Positions 7,245 through 15,694 of a DNA stretch of 64,000 nucleotides are shown piece by piece. The position numbers and the translations under genes were made by a program. The notes under the pieces were generated by a model that did no database searches, was not told the origin of the DNA, and was given only the letters and a program-made list of their open reading frames with translations. The first letter of the stretch is position 1. The number at the start of each line of letters is the position of its first letter. Source of the stretch: Nostoc sp. C052 (lineage in GTDB: Bacteria; Cyanobacteriota; Cyanobacteriia; Cyanobacteriales; Nostocaceae); NCBI RefSeq assembly GCF_013393905.1, contig NZ_CP040272.1, forward strand, positions 992,001 to 1,056,000. The letters run 5' to 3'.

Positions 7245-7369
7245 TAATGCTAATACTTCCACTGCGCTTTCCCCGCAGGGGTTGCCGCAGGCATCGCCTG
7301 GTAATTGCTGCTATAATTTCTATACCAGTTATTGCTGCAATAAATGCCTCATTGTTGAGAGCCGGATCA
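7245..7369 (-). pseudogene. PIN-toxin gene fragment
   Basis: On the minus strand this stretch matches the middle of the PIN-domain gene at 13302-13595 (the part encoding NNEAFIAAITGVEIIAAI). It lacks both ends and carries an extra block of about 28 bases (7266-7293, with CCCCGCAGGGG) inside. It is a relic of a second copy of the same toxin gene in the element. Confidence 0.65.
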
Positions 7370-7377
7370 TTTGCGAC

Positions 7378-7399
7378 AACGCACCTTATGGGAGGGATG
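7378..7399. repeat. 22-bp direct repeat flanking retropepsin cassette (left)
   Basis: AACGCACCTTATG, one variable base, then GAGGGATG. The same 22 bases with one mismatch recur at 8140-8161 in the same orientation, bracketing the two genes between. It may be part of a common Nostoc intergenic repeat rather than a true insertion footprint. Confidence 0.5.
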
Positions 7400-7407
7400 C
7401 GATCGCA

Positions 7408-7824
7408 TTACGACTGTGGACACACATCAAATACCAGTTGTGAACGATAGAAACACACATCAAACTCCAAAAAGAAGTTCATACGTCCTAGCAACAAAGG
7501 TACATCATTAGACAAGCTCCACGCAAAAACTAAGCGAACAGGCTCAAACGATCCAATCTGAGCAGATACAAGCAAACCTCTTGCTTCAACGGGTTCCAAA
7601 TTACCAGCCAACCTTACAGAAATCGTCTGTTCTTCCCAAATTGCGCCTAGTTGAATACCAATACTATATGGCAGAACGCTGACGCTTGCTCCAGTATCTA
7701 ACAAGCCTGAAACGTCTACTGATGAGTTACGATAGTCTAATACTAATGGTAGCTTTGGCAGCGCATCAGGAACACCAAATGTATCGTATCCCTCTGTAAA
7801 GAAAAATCTTTGAGGATTAACCAT
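7408..7824 (-). CDS. Retropepsin-like aspartic protease
   Basis: A 138-aa protein with the single-domain aspartyl protease motif LLDTGASVSVLP near residues 40-51 and the companion hydrophobic-hydrophobic-Gly motif LLLGRMNFF near 110. These are the hallmarks of retroviral-type proteases, which act as dimers. Small stand-alone members are frequent in cyanobacteria and usually sit after a short protein, as here (7 bp downstream of the 69-aa gene). The substrate is unknown. No integrase or RT is adjacent, so it is not a retroelement protease. Confidence 0.75.
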   Translation of the reverse strand: MVNPQRFFFTEGYDTFGVPDALPKLPLVLDYRNSSVDVSGLLDTGASVSVLPYSIGIQLGAIWEEQTISVRLAGNLEPVEARGLLVSAQIGSFEPVRLVFAWSLSNDVPLLLGRMNFFLEFDVCFYRSQLVFDVCPQS

Positions 7825-7831
7825 TGTGCAT

Positions 7832-8041
7832 TTACTCGTCTGACTCTAGCAGTTGAGCAAGTTGATGTGCAGCTGCGTGGGAATTAAGTGGCGACCAAAT
7901 AGGGTAAGTTGCTCCTTGCTCTAATGATGGTTCCTCATCCCTAGATAACTCTGAAACTAGAAACTGCATAACTTTCAGTTTGTCTGCACGAGTTAAATTT
8001 CGCAGGGTAGGAAATAGCTCTACGGCGTTCATAATTGTCAT
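7832..8041 (-). CDS. Small hypothetical protein paired with retropepsin-like gene
   Basis: A 69-aa acidic protein (NAVELFPTLRNLTRADKLKVMQFLVSELSRDEE) with a predicted helical N-terminus and a variable tail (YPIWSPLNSHAAAHQLAQLL). The same pairing with a retropepsin-like gene recurs in cyanobacterial genomes as I recall, suggesting a co-transcribed module. It could be an antitoxin-like or substrate partner; no domain with known function is recognised. Confidence 0.6.
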   Translation of the reverse strand: MTIMNAVELFPTLRNLTRADKLKVMQFLVSELSRDEEPSLEQGATYPIWSPLNSHAAAHQLAQLLESDE

Positions 8042-8139
8042 GCTGGAGATGAATCAACATTTCTATCTTTCCACAAATTTTATCAAGCTGCGGTATCAGT
8101 TTTGTAAATTTGAGGTTATGCTGCGTTGTGTTTTACAAT

Positions 8140-8161
8140 AACGCACCTTATGCGAGGGATG
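8140..8161. repeat. 22-bp direct repeat flanking retropepsin cassette (right)
   Basis: The second copy of the repeat at 7378-7399, one mismatch, same orientation. Just before it, GCTGCGTTGT and ACAATAACGCA (8119-8145) form an imperfect hairpin. Confidence 0.5.
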
Positions 8162-8245
8162 GGATCAAAAGTGCGATCGCGGCAAATACTCACATAGTAA
8201 AAGGCCAGTATAATAACAGTAGGTCTATTTACGAGAAAAGCGAGT

Positions 8246-11200
8246 ATGCGACAGTCAGCTTCAGACTCTCAACAAAACCTTGCTCAAAAAATTGAAAAGT
8301 GGAAAGCTGGGCTGGCTGACTTAGGACGACGAAATCCTCTCATCAAATTTCGGCAAGATAGTCCTCGAATATTAGAAATTTTGACAGAAGAACCAGATGG
8401 TATCTTCAAAAATCTGACAAAAGACAAGAAATCGCTTTATTTTCAAATCCTTGATAGCGAACATCAAGATATTATTCAGTCCAGAAATACAAAGGCGTTA
8501 TCAGCACAAAGAAATCCTCTTGAATTAATTACTCGTCAAAGAGGCAGTGAACAACTAAAACGACTGAATAAATTGCGTCTTGAATCACGACGCTCATTTG
8601 AAGAACGAGGGGTAAACAGCCTATTTATAGCTCTTGGAACGTTGACTTGGTATGACAAGGACAAGGATAAGCCAGAGGATGTTTTGGTATCACCACTAAT
8701 TTTAGTTCCTGTAGAGTTAATTAAAGAACCTAGACGAGATGTTTATAAAATATCTCTATTAGATGAAGATGTTGTATTAAATCCAACGCTGACACAAAAG
8801 TTAAAGCAAACTTTTGGGATTGAGCTTCCAGAAGGAGAAGCTATACAAACACTAACTTATGACGAAATTATTGCTGAAATTGAGGAGCTATTAGCAGAAC
8901 AAAAGACATGGCAAATTAAAGAGAACGTGTTTCTCTCACTATTCTCTTATGCCAAAGCTGCAATGGTTCGAGATATTATCGAAAATGAAGCTCTAATTTT
9001 TGACCACCCAATTTTACAAGCAATTAGTGGCGATTTAACTACTTATCAGTTTAATTATAGAGAACCTCTACCTGCATCTGCCCTAGATTCACAAGTTAAA
9101 CCTGAACGAATATTTCAAATTCTTGATGCTGACTCTAGCCAGCAAGTCGTGATTGAAGCAGCAAAATCTGGTTCTAGCTTTGTTGTCCAAGGGCCACCAG
9201 GAACGGGCAAAAGTCAAACTATTGTAAATATAATTGCTGAACTGGTTGGCAATGGCAAATCAGTTTTATTAGTTGCAGAAAAAGAAACAGCGCTAAGTGT
9301 GGTTTATAAGCGCATGGTTGAATGTGGTTTAGACCATATATGTCTTAATCTCCACCATAGTGGAACAACAGATAAGCGGGAGCTTGTAAATAATTTATCA
9401 AGAACTATTGAAGATGTTAAACAAATTTACGGTGTAGAAAATTATCACGGTTTGTTTGAACAGCTTGTTTCGACTCGTCAATCGCTAAAATTATATCTGA
9501 CAAGTTTACACGCTAAAGAACAACCTCTAAATAAATCACCTTTTGAGATATTTGGTGAGCTTTTGAAAAAAGAGCGTGAAGCAGTTCCCAATATTAATGT
9601 CATATTTTACAACTTTAGCCAATGGAATGCTAGGAGATTACAAGAAGCAGAAGATTTATTAAATCAATTAGCAAAATTTCTGCCTTTCTTTAAAGGAGAA
9701 AAAACAACTATCTGGGCAAAAAGTTCTCTAAATTCTTATTCTTATGAAATGGAGTTGCAAATTATACAAAAAATAGAGGAATTTCAGGAAGCAATTTTTT
9801 CAGTCAAAAACATTAATCAAGAATTACAAGAGGCTCTCCAAGTTCAACCTTTATTGAATTTAGAGTCTTTAGATAAGTGCTATCCAGCCATAGACTACAT
9901 ACGAAAAGCTCCACCTAATTTACCTGATAACTGGACTGGAGTAGATATATCAGTTGCTCAGTATGCTTTCAGTATTCTAAAAACAGACGTTCAAGAGATT
10001 GAAAAAAATAAGCTTTCCCAAGAAACGCAAAATTTGCTGGCTCGGCTTTCTTCATTTCTGCCATTTTTAAGAGGAGAAAAAACAACTATTTGGGCACAAA
10101 GTACTTTAAATTCCTACTCTGATACACTGGAATTAGAAATAAATAATAAAATTAATAAATTTCAACAAGCAATTTCTGGGATTCAGACAGCTAGCCAACA
10201 GCTTAAAACAACTCTTAATATTCAGCCTTTCTTGAATTTGGGAGATATAGAAATTTGCATTCCTGCTCTAAAACATATATTGCAATCTCCATCTAATTTA
10301 CCCAATAATTGGACTGAATCAGATATTTCAATGGCTCAGAGTGCCTTCAATAAAATGAAAGCAGATATTAAAATTCTGGGAGAAAATGAACCGCTTTTAA
10401 AACAAAAATATCATTCTGAATTATTCTCTTCAGAATTACCTGCTTTAGCTAATAGATATCAGAAATATAGTCGCTTTTGGCTGATTAGAATTTTTAACTC
10501 CAGATACAGGCGTGATGTCAAGCTTTTGAAGAAACTAAGTACTAGAAAGGGACAAGTTTCTCACAACGAATTAAAACGCGATTTGGCGCAAGCCGTTCAA
10601 ATACAAGCTGCACGAAACGAACTATATCAAAGCAATTACCCAGCACGTCAAGTTTTTGGCTCTTTATTTAACCCGGAAGTTTCTAGTGAAGCAGAGTTAA
10701 AAGAAATCGAACAAGCTTTAAGTTGGTTGACTGGCTTACAGAAGTATTCGCTTCCTGCTGATTCAGTCCAGCAGCTTCTAAATTCTCCCTCTGGACGACG
10801 CGAATTGGCTGAATTAGTTAAGAAGCTTGAACCCCTTGCTGAAGATATTAGCCAGGGTATGGATTTCTTATTTTCATACTTTAATGAGAATGATATTGTT
10901 GGGCAATATCAGCCTCATAATCAAATTTTATTTACAGAACTAGCAACTTTTCTAAACCTAGCTCAATCCGATTTATCCAATTTCCGCCAATGGCTGACAT
11001 ATAAAGAAATATATGGACAGCTAGAGAGTTTAGAAGTTCAAAGATTCTTAAATGCATTGCGCGACAACAAACTTAATCCTATTGAGTTGGTAAGAAATAA
11101 GTTACGTCATATTGACTACCAGCCTCGTCAGGTTTTTGGATCTTTATTTAAGCCGGAAGTTTCTAGTGAAGCAGAGTTAAAAGAAATTGAACAAGCTTTG

Positions 11201-13177
11201 AATTGGTTGATTGGCTTACAAAAGTATTCGCTTTCTGCTGATTCCGTCCAGCGCGTGATAAATTCTCCTTCTAAACGGCGCGAACTGGCTGAATTAGTTA
11301 AGAAATATGAGTCAGTCCACTACAGTATTAGGCAAGGATTAGATTTCCTGCTATCACACTTTGATGAAAGTGACATCACAGATTCTTACTTACCTGACAA
11401 TCAAATTACTTTTGTCGAGATAGAAAGATTCTTAAACTTGGCTCAATCAGAACTGCCTTATTTTCAAGAATGGCTGACTTATAAAGAAACTTATCAGAAA
11501 CTCGAAAATCTCTGTAATAATAAGTTTTTAGATGCTTTACGTGACAATAAAATCAAACCAGAGCAATGGTTACCAGTTTTAGAAAAGCGAATTTATCAAA
11601 TATGTCTTGATGCTATTCTTGCTAAAAAACCTGAATTAAAGAATTTTAACCCAGAAGTACATGAACGACAAATAAAGGAGTTTTCTAAACTAGATTTTAA
11701 TCAACTAAATAATGCTAGAGAACGTCTAAAACAACTTCATGTGCAACGCTGGCAAAACTGGGAAAAGACTTCACTCGCTCTAGCTGAATTGCCAAACTTG
11801 AAAAAAGAAGCGAATAAGAGAAGCCGACATTTACCCATTCGTAAACTCCTCAATGATACACAAAAGGGAATACCAAATATTGCTAAAAACTTAAAGCCTT
11901 GCTGGATGATGAGTCCACTTTCTGTTAGTCAATATATCAATCCAGATGTAGTTCATTTTGATGTTCTCATCTTTGATGAAGCATCTCAACTTCGGACTGA
12001 GGATGTTGTTCCTTCAATTATCCGTTCTAATCAAGTGATTGTAATTGGGGACAATAAACAGCTTCCTCCCACATCATTTTTTGCAACCAGAGATAGCCAA
12101 GAAGATATCGATGATGAAGATGATGCAAGCTATGAAAGCGTTTTAGATGAATGTTCCAGGTTTATGTTTGGACGCACACTAAAATGGCACTACCGCAGTC
12201 AAGATGAGCGTTTGATTGCTTTCTCCAACCATCATTTTTATGACGACAATTTAGTTACATTTCCAAATCCAGTTCAAAATTCAGATTTGGGGGTATCGTT
12301 CCGACACGTTCCTGATGGCGTTTACGATCGCAGTGGACGCACAGATAATCGACGCGAGGCTCAAGTCGTTGCTCAATTAGCATTGGAACATTTTCAACGA
12401 TTTCCCGAACAATCCCTTGGTATTATTGCCTTCAGCGAAGCTCAAGCCGATGCGATTCGGGAGCAAATTGAAATTTTGGGGAAAGATCAGCCGAATCTGG
12501 AAACATTTTTCAGTGATAACTCACCTCAGTTTTTTCTCAAAGCACTAGAAAACGTTCAAGGTGATGAGCGAGATGCAATCATACTCAGCGTTGGGTATGC
12601 TCGTGACGATCAAGGTAAGCTTTCTCTCAACTTTGGCCCCTTGAATCGGCAAGGTGGAGAACGACGGCTCAACGTCGCTGTCACGCGGGCAAAAAGTAAA
12701 ATTACGCTTGTTTCTTCCATTGTGGCTGGTGACATCGACACAACACGCACGTCAAGCAAAGGCATGAAAGCACTGCATGATTACTTAGAATATGCAGCCA
12801 GTGGTGGAGTAATACTACAAGGTAACTCTTACACAGATAAGCTTCACTTTGACTCGCCATTTGAAGAAGATGTTTACCATACCTTAGTCCAGCAGGGATA
12901 CACTATCCGCACCCAAGTTGGATGTTCAGGATACCGCATTGACCTTGGTGTAGTTAATAGCGATCGCCCTGGTGAGTTTTTACTAGGGATTGAGTGTGAT
13001 GGTGCATCTTACCATAGTTCACCTACTGCCAGAGATCGCGATCGCCTCAGACAACAGGTGCTTGAAAGGCTAGGTTGGAAAATCCACCGCATTTGGTCAA
13101 CAGACTGGTTTCGTAACAAACCTGTTCAAGTTCGTCTGTTGATAGAAAAAATCAAACAACTACAAGAAATCAGATAG
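8246..13177 (+). CDS. Large DUF4011-type SF1 helicase fused to Vsr-like endonuclease
   Basis: A 1643-aa protein. The N-terminus (EKWKAGLADLGRRNPLIKF, then RSFEERGVNSLFIALGTLTW) is the DUF4011 type. Walker A GPPGTGKS is at 316-323 and the DEAS box near 1244-1247 (VLIFDEASQ). Later helicase motifs are GDNKQLPP, WHYRSQDERL and LNVAVTRAK. The last 110 residues (FDSPFEEDVYHTLVQQGY, YRIDLGV, GIECDGASYH, RDRDRLRQQVLERLGW) form a Vsr/REase-like nuclease. Proteins of this build occur in defence islands and have been reported as antiphage factors. Between Walker A and DEAS it has two internal tandem duplications (about 472-715 and 797-1116). It is a complete single-gene system in the nifD element. Confidence 0.88.
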   Translation: MRQSASDSQQNLAQKIEKWKAGLADLGRRNPLIKFRQDSPRILEILTEEPDGIFKNLTKDKKSLYFQILDSEHQDIIQSRNTKALSAQRNPLELITRQRGSEQLKRLNKLRLESRRSFEERGVNSLFIALGTLTWYDKDKDKPEDVLVSPLILVPVELIKEPRRDVYKISLLDEDVVLNPTLTQKLKQTFGIELPEGEAIQTLTYDEIIAEIEELLAEQKTWQIKENVFLSLFSYAKAAMVRDIIENEALIFDHPILQAISGDLTTYQFNYREPLPASALDSQVKPERIFQILDADSSQQVVIEAAKSGSSFVVQGPPGTGKSQTIVNIIAELVGNGKSVLLVAEKETALSVVYKRMVECGLDHICLNLHHSGTTDKRELVNNLSRTIEDVKQIYGVENYHGLFEQLVSTRQSLKLYLTSLHAKEQPLNKSPFEIFGELLKKEREAVPNINVIFYNFSQWNARRLQEAEDLLNQLAKFLPFFKGEKTTIWAKSSLNSYSYEMELQIIQKIEEFQEAIFSVKNINQELQEALQVQPLLNLESLDKCYPAIDYIRKAPPNLPDNWTGVDISVAQYAFSILKTDVQEIEKNKLSQETQNLLARLSSFLPFLRGEKTTIWAQSTLNSYSDTLELEINNKINKFQQAISGIQTASQQLKTTLNIQPFLNLGDIEICIPALKHILQSPSNLPNNWTESDISMAQSAFNKMKADIKILGENEPLLKQKYHSELFSSELPALANRYQKYSRFWLIRIFNSRYRRDVKLLKKLSTRKGQVSHNELKRDLAQAVQIQAARNELYQSNYPARQVFGSLFNPEVSSEAELKEIEQALSWLTGLQKYSLPADSVQQLLNSPSGRRELAELVKKLEPLAEDISQGMDFLFSYFNENDIVGQYQPHNQILFTELATFLNLAQSDLSNFRQWLTYKEIYGQLESLEVQRFLNALRDNKLNPIELVRNKLRHIDYQPRQVFGSLFKPEVSSEAELKEIEQALNWLIGLQKYSLSADSVQRVINSPSKRRELAELVKKYESVHYSIRQGLDFLLSHFDESDITDSYLPDNQITFVEIERFLNLAQSELPYFQEWLTYKETYQKLENLCNNKFLDALRDNKIKPEQWLPVLEKRIYQICLDAILAKKPELKNFNPEVHERQIKEFSKLDFNQLNNARERLKQLHVQRWQNWEKTSLALAELPNLKKEANKRSRHLPIRKLLNDTQKGIPNIAKNLKPCWMMSPLSVSQYINPDVVHFDVLIFDEASQLRTEDVVPSIIRSNQVIVIGDNKQLPPTSFFATRDSQEDIDDEDDASYESVLDECSRFMFGRTLKWHYRSQDERLIAFSNHHFYDDNLVTFPNPVQNSDLGVSFRHVPDGVYDRSGRTDNRREAQVVAQLALEHFQRFPEQSLGIIAFSEAQADAIREQIEILGKDQPNLETFFSDNSPQFFLKALENVQGDERDAIILSVGYARDDQGKLSLNFGPLNRQGGERRLNVAVTRAKSKITLVSSIVAGDIDTTRTSSKGMKALHDYLEYAASGGVILQGNSYTDKLHFDSPFEEDVYHTLVQQGYTIRTQVGCSGYRIDLGVVNSDRPGEFLLGIECDGASYHSSPTARDRDRLRQQVLERLGWKIHRIWSTDWFRNKPVQVRLLIEKIKQLQEIR

Positions 13178-13254
13178 AATCTCGTTTGCTAACAAAGATT
13201 CATAAATTGCATATATCTACATAAACCTCAACTTGGTTGAAACTTAGCTGTGGA

Positions 13255-13320
13255 TTGTTTATAAACCATTTCCATTTTTAGCGTCGCACTTCTCAACATC
13301 TCTAAATATTTAGGATTATT
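13255..13320 (-). pseudogene. Relic of an xisA-like recombinase gene
   Basis: Bases 13255-13280 are identical to the last codons of xisA (13955-13980). The next about 40 bases match an internal xisA segment near 14319-14358 (the part encoding KYLEMLGSAIA), with several substitutions. The two pieces meet at a shared TTTTTAGC-like tract, suggesting an internal deletion. The relic lies at the 3' end of the shortened PIN gene. Confidence 0.65.
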
Positions 13321-13595
13321 CCAGAATTAATGATATTTTCTGTGATTTCAACAATTTGATAGTCTTTCTGTAAATCTTTTTTGAACTGATTGCGTGTTAT
13401 TGTCGCATCTGTAATGCTAATACTTCCACTGCGCGATCGCCTGGTAATTGCCGCTATAATTTCTACACCAGTTATTGCAGCAATAAATGCCTCATTGTTG
13501 AGAGCCGGATCAAATAACCCCAAAACCCAAACTGATCCAGTTTCGCTAATATAACGCTTAACTAATGCGCTACTGTCTAGAAAATAAACTGCCAT
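13302..13595 (-). CDS. PIN-domain toxin, C-terminally truncated
   Basis: A 97-aa protein starting MAVYFLDSSALVKRYISE, with the PIN acidic Asp in the first strand and a conserved Glu in TGVEIIAAI. Full-length relatives are about 130-150 aa and carry further acidic residues (usually a GYDAIQLA-type segment) that are missing here. The frame ends after ENIINSGI by running into the xisA relic. PIN toxins are Mg-dependent RNases; this one has probably lost activity. It starts directly after the stop of the upstream antitoxin-like gene. Confidence 0.7.
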   Translation of the reverse strand: MAVYFLDSSALVKRYISETGSVWVLGLFDPALNNEAFIAAITGVEIIAAITRRSRSGSISITDATITRNQFKKDLQKDYQIVEITENIINSGIILNI

Positions 13596-13859
13596 CTAGC
13601 GGCGTTCCTCAATGATACTTTCAGAAACAGGTTTTCCCTCAGCATGAATTAATCGTCGCTCAGTTAATGGCTCGTAAGTAGGATGCTTGATTTGTTTTAC
13701 TAACCCAGAATCGATAAGGGCTTGATGAAATGCTACTTGCTTAACAGTTTCTTCTTTATCAACAAGATACTTTTGAATTGTCTGATTAAGCTGCTGAAGC
13801 TCTTTTATTTCAAGTGTCTCAAGCTGCTTAAGTATTTGGTTCAAAGTTTCTATTGCCAT
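13596..13859 (-). CDS. Antitoxin-like partner of PIN toxin
   Basis: An 87-aa charged helical protein (MAIETLNQILKQLETLEIKELQQLNQTIQKYL) whose stop codon is immediately followed by the toxin ATG. Position and size fit the antitoxin of a VapBC-like pair in cyanobacteria. No DNA-binding motif is obvious. With the toxin truncated, it may now only repress or be a passenger. Confidence 0.6.
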   Translation of the reverse strand: MAIETLNQILKQLETLEIKELQQLNQTIQKYLVDKEETVKQVAFHQALIDSGLVKQIKHPTYEPLTERRLIHAEGKPVSESIIEERR

Positions 13860-13948
13860 ACTTGTATAATGTATATTTCTATTGCTGATGATTTTTCAAT
13901 TATAAATCATAGCAAATTATCTAAAGTTGGTATGATTTATCAGTAAAA

Positions 13949-15250
13949 TTAACTTTGTTTATAAACCATTTCCATTTTTAACTTCTCAATCTCTAATCTC
14001 AACTTGTCATTCTCCATCCTTAACTTAGCATTCTCCTCCCTAATCAACTCAATTTCATTTCTTTTACTCAACGCCTGATTAATCGCCAACTTCCGCATAT
14101 CTAGCGAGAACCAACGCTGATAAGTTTGCGTGTGAACTTGCACACTATGCCCTAAATTATCCGCAGCAGCTTTAATTGGTATCCCTAAAATATGCGCCCG
14201 AATTGCCCAAGCGTGACGTAAATCATAGGGTTTAAAATCCAATCCTATCTTGCGAAACCACCAACTAACTCGCTGTGTTAACGCCGTTATCTCAGCATGA
14301 TTAGTGTTATCTTTTTTAGCGATCGCACTCCCCAACATCTCTAAATACTTCGGATTTCTCAAATCAAAATCCTCAATCCATTGTCTATATAATGGTAATG
14401 CTTCTCTCTCACCAGTCTTAGAATCCTTATGAACTTTCCATGTCAAATCTAAATTTTCTTGACTCAACCACCAATCAAGATCGGGATTAATAAAAAGTTC
14501 CCGTGGTCGTAACCCAAAAACTGCTAACATTCCATACGTCCAGCGCCAAAGTTGCCAGCTATCTTGAACATTTTGATTAACTTGATTACCTCTGTTATTC
14601 AGGTAATCTTCAAACTTGAGAATTCCATCATATATTTCCGCATCTGTAGGTATATTACGGGAATTATTCTCCGGCATTTTGGAATATTTAGATAAATCGA
14701 TGTCGATTTTAAATGTCATGCAAAATGCTGCGATCGCTCTAGTTGCATTATATTTAGCCCATTCTTTATCGATTTGCTCAATTGAACCGATCAGATTTTC
14801 CGCAGTTGCCAAATCTTGGGGATTAGTAAATCTTTTAGTACGGGAAAAGTAATAAAAGAAAGTATGTTCGCTTTTTGTTGTGCGTTTGTGAGTTTTAAAA
14901 TACTCTTCTTCAAACTTTTCAAGTAATTCTCCTATAGATTGAAAATCTTTTTTAATTGCCTCATTTCCCAAATATTTATCATTCCATTCAAACGTTTTAC
15001 GAGCAATTAACTTTCCTAATTCATACGCTTCTTCCTCAGCCGTCTTGAGTCCATCCAGGTTAGCGGGAATATTCAAACTGAGATTGTATTGCTTTCTCCC
15101 AGTACCGTTGCTATCTTTGTCTCCCGGTTTAATTGGTAACGTCGCCCGTAATTGCAGACTTCCATTCGATTCTCTAATTGTCACCTTTGCCTTTGCAGAC
15201 TTCAAACGCAGATTAACTTTCTCTAATTCTAATAGTACTTTCGTTCTCAT
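13949..15250 (-). CDS. xisA: nifD element site-specific recombinase XisA
   Basis: A 433-aa tyrosine recombinase. The C-terminal catalytic part shows Arg in FGLRPREL (248-250), YDLRH at 342-346, LGHSVQVHTQTY with His368 and Tyr377 as nucleophile candidate. The first His of the usual HxxR box is Tyr342. A coiled coil (EENAKLRMENDKLRLEIEKLK) ends the protein. The gene lies 234 bp inside the GGATTACTCCG core and reads away from it, as in Anabaena, where XisA excises the element in developing heterocysts. The related XisC acts on hupL, but hupL here is intact and this gene borders nifD, so xisA is the right name. A remnant of a second copy is at 13255-13320. Confidence 0.93.
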   Translation of the reverse strand: MRTKVLLELEKVNLRLKSAKAKVTIRESNGSLQLRATLPIKPGDKDSNGTGRKQYNLSLNIPANLDGLKTAEEEAYELGKLIARKTFEWNDKYLGNEAIKKDFQSIGELLEKFEEEYFKTHKRTTKSEHTFFYYFSRTKRFTNPQDLATAENLIGSIEQIDKEWAKYNATRAIAAFCMTFKIDIDLSKYSKMPENNSRNIPTDAEIYDGILKFEDYLNNRGNQVNQNVQDSWQLWRWTYGMLAVFGLRPRELFINPDLDWWLSQENLDLTWKVHKDSKTGEREALPLYRQWIEDFDLRNPKYLEMLGSAIAKKDNTNHAEITALTQRVSWWFRKIGLDFKPYDLRHAWAIRAHILGIPIKAAADNLGHSVQVHTQTYQRWFSLDMRKLAINQALSKRNEIELIREENAKLRMENDKLRLEIEKLKMEMVYKQS

Positions 15251-15372
15251 GTGTTCTTTTTGCTGCTGTGCTTGCAGAGATGAGCAAAAAAATGGGCGAT
15301 TTTTTAATCGCCTTGGCTCAGGACAACATTTAGATGATGCGTGAGTCCTGAACCTGATTATGCATCGCTGTG

Positions 15373-15398
15373 TTTTTAGCCTATATTTAGGCTAAAAA
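15373..15398. promoter_or_regulatory. 26-bp perfect palindrome between xisA and the recombination core
   Basis: TTTTTAGCCTA (15373-15383) and TAGGCTAAAAA (15388-15398) are perfect 11-bp arms around TATT. It is about 120 bp upstream of the xisA start and 86 bp from the core. It could be an operator for xisA, an accessory binding site for excision, or a bidirectional terminator (T-run on both strands). Confidence 0.45.
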
Positions 15399-15483
15399 TA
15401 AATGTGTTCTCAGAAAACAATGTTTAGCAGAGACATTGCTTACTGCAAACATTAGGCTAGTGAAAAGAATTAAACCACAAAAA

Positions 15484-15494
15484 GGATTACTCCG
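15484..15494 (+). other. nifD element core recombination site
   Basis: GGATTACTCCG, identical to the known 11-bp direct repeat at the borders of the Anabaena nifD element. It is in nifD codons for DYS. Only this nifK-side copy is in the window. Confidence 0.93.
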
Positions 15495-15643
15495 GCCCTT
15501 ATCACGGTTATGACGGCTTCGCCATCTTCGCTCGCGACATGGACTTGGCACTCAACAGCCCAACCTGGTCATTAATTGGCGCTCCTTGGAATGAAAAAGC
15601 TCAGGCTAAGAAGGCTGAAGCTAAGGCTAAGGCTGCCGTCTAA
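15484..15643 (+). CDS. nifD: Nitrogenase MoFe protein alpha chain, 3' fragment (rearranged gene)
   Basis: The last 52 codons of nifD: DYSGPYHGYDGFAIFARDMD, then LALNSPTWSLIGAPW and an Ala/Lys-rich tail ending at TAA 15643. The 5' part lies beyond the left edge, on the other side of the element. Recombination between the core sites restores the frame; in vegetative cells the gene is split. NifD binds the FeMo cofactor with NifK in the MoFe protein. Confidence 0.95.
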
Positions 15644-15674
15644 GGAAATGGGAGAGAGCGATAAGTAAGGATAA

Positions 15675-15694
15675 CCTGGGGCTAAAACCCCAGG
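15675..15694 (+). promoter_or_regulatory. nifD-nifK intergenic hairpin
   Basis: CCTGGGG (15675-15681) pairs with CCCCAGG (15688-15694) around CTAAAA. It has no U-tract, so it is not a clear terminator; it could stabilise or process the nifHDK transcript. AT-rich inverted repeats (AAAATTCAAAA with TTTTGAATTTT) follow at 15711-15766. Confidence 0.5.

Larger units (their letters stand above)
1..15494. mobile_element. nifD excision element, nifK-proximal part
   Basis: Everything from the left edge to the 11-bp core GGATTACTCCG at 15484-15494 lies inside a DNA element that interrupts nifD. Seen directly: only the last 52 codons of nifD follow the core, an XisA-type recombinase lies 234 bp inside the border, and no nif gene or second core copy was found by eye to the left. 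In Anabaena sp. PCC 7120 the nifD element is about 11 kb and is excised by XisA between two such cores during heterocyst differentiation. Here the left border is outside the window, so the element exceeds 15.4 kb. Its cargo is largely accessory: retron-type RT, large helicase-nuclease, toxin-antitoxin remnants and broken genes. Confidence 0.9.

Noticed and set aside
7408..7824. Retroelement protease linked to the RT at 2400
   Set aside because: It is 4 kb away, on the other strand, and paired with its own small gene as in many cyanobacteria.
13949..15250. xisC
   Set aside because: The gene borders the nifD core, and hupL is uninterrupted, so xisA is the proper assignment.
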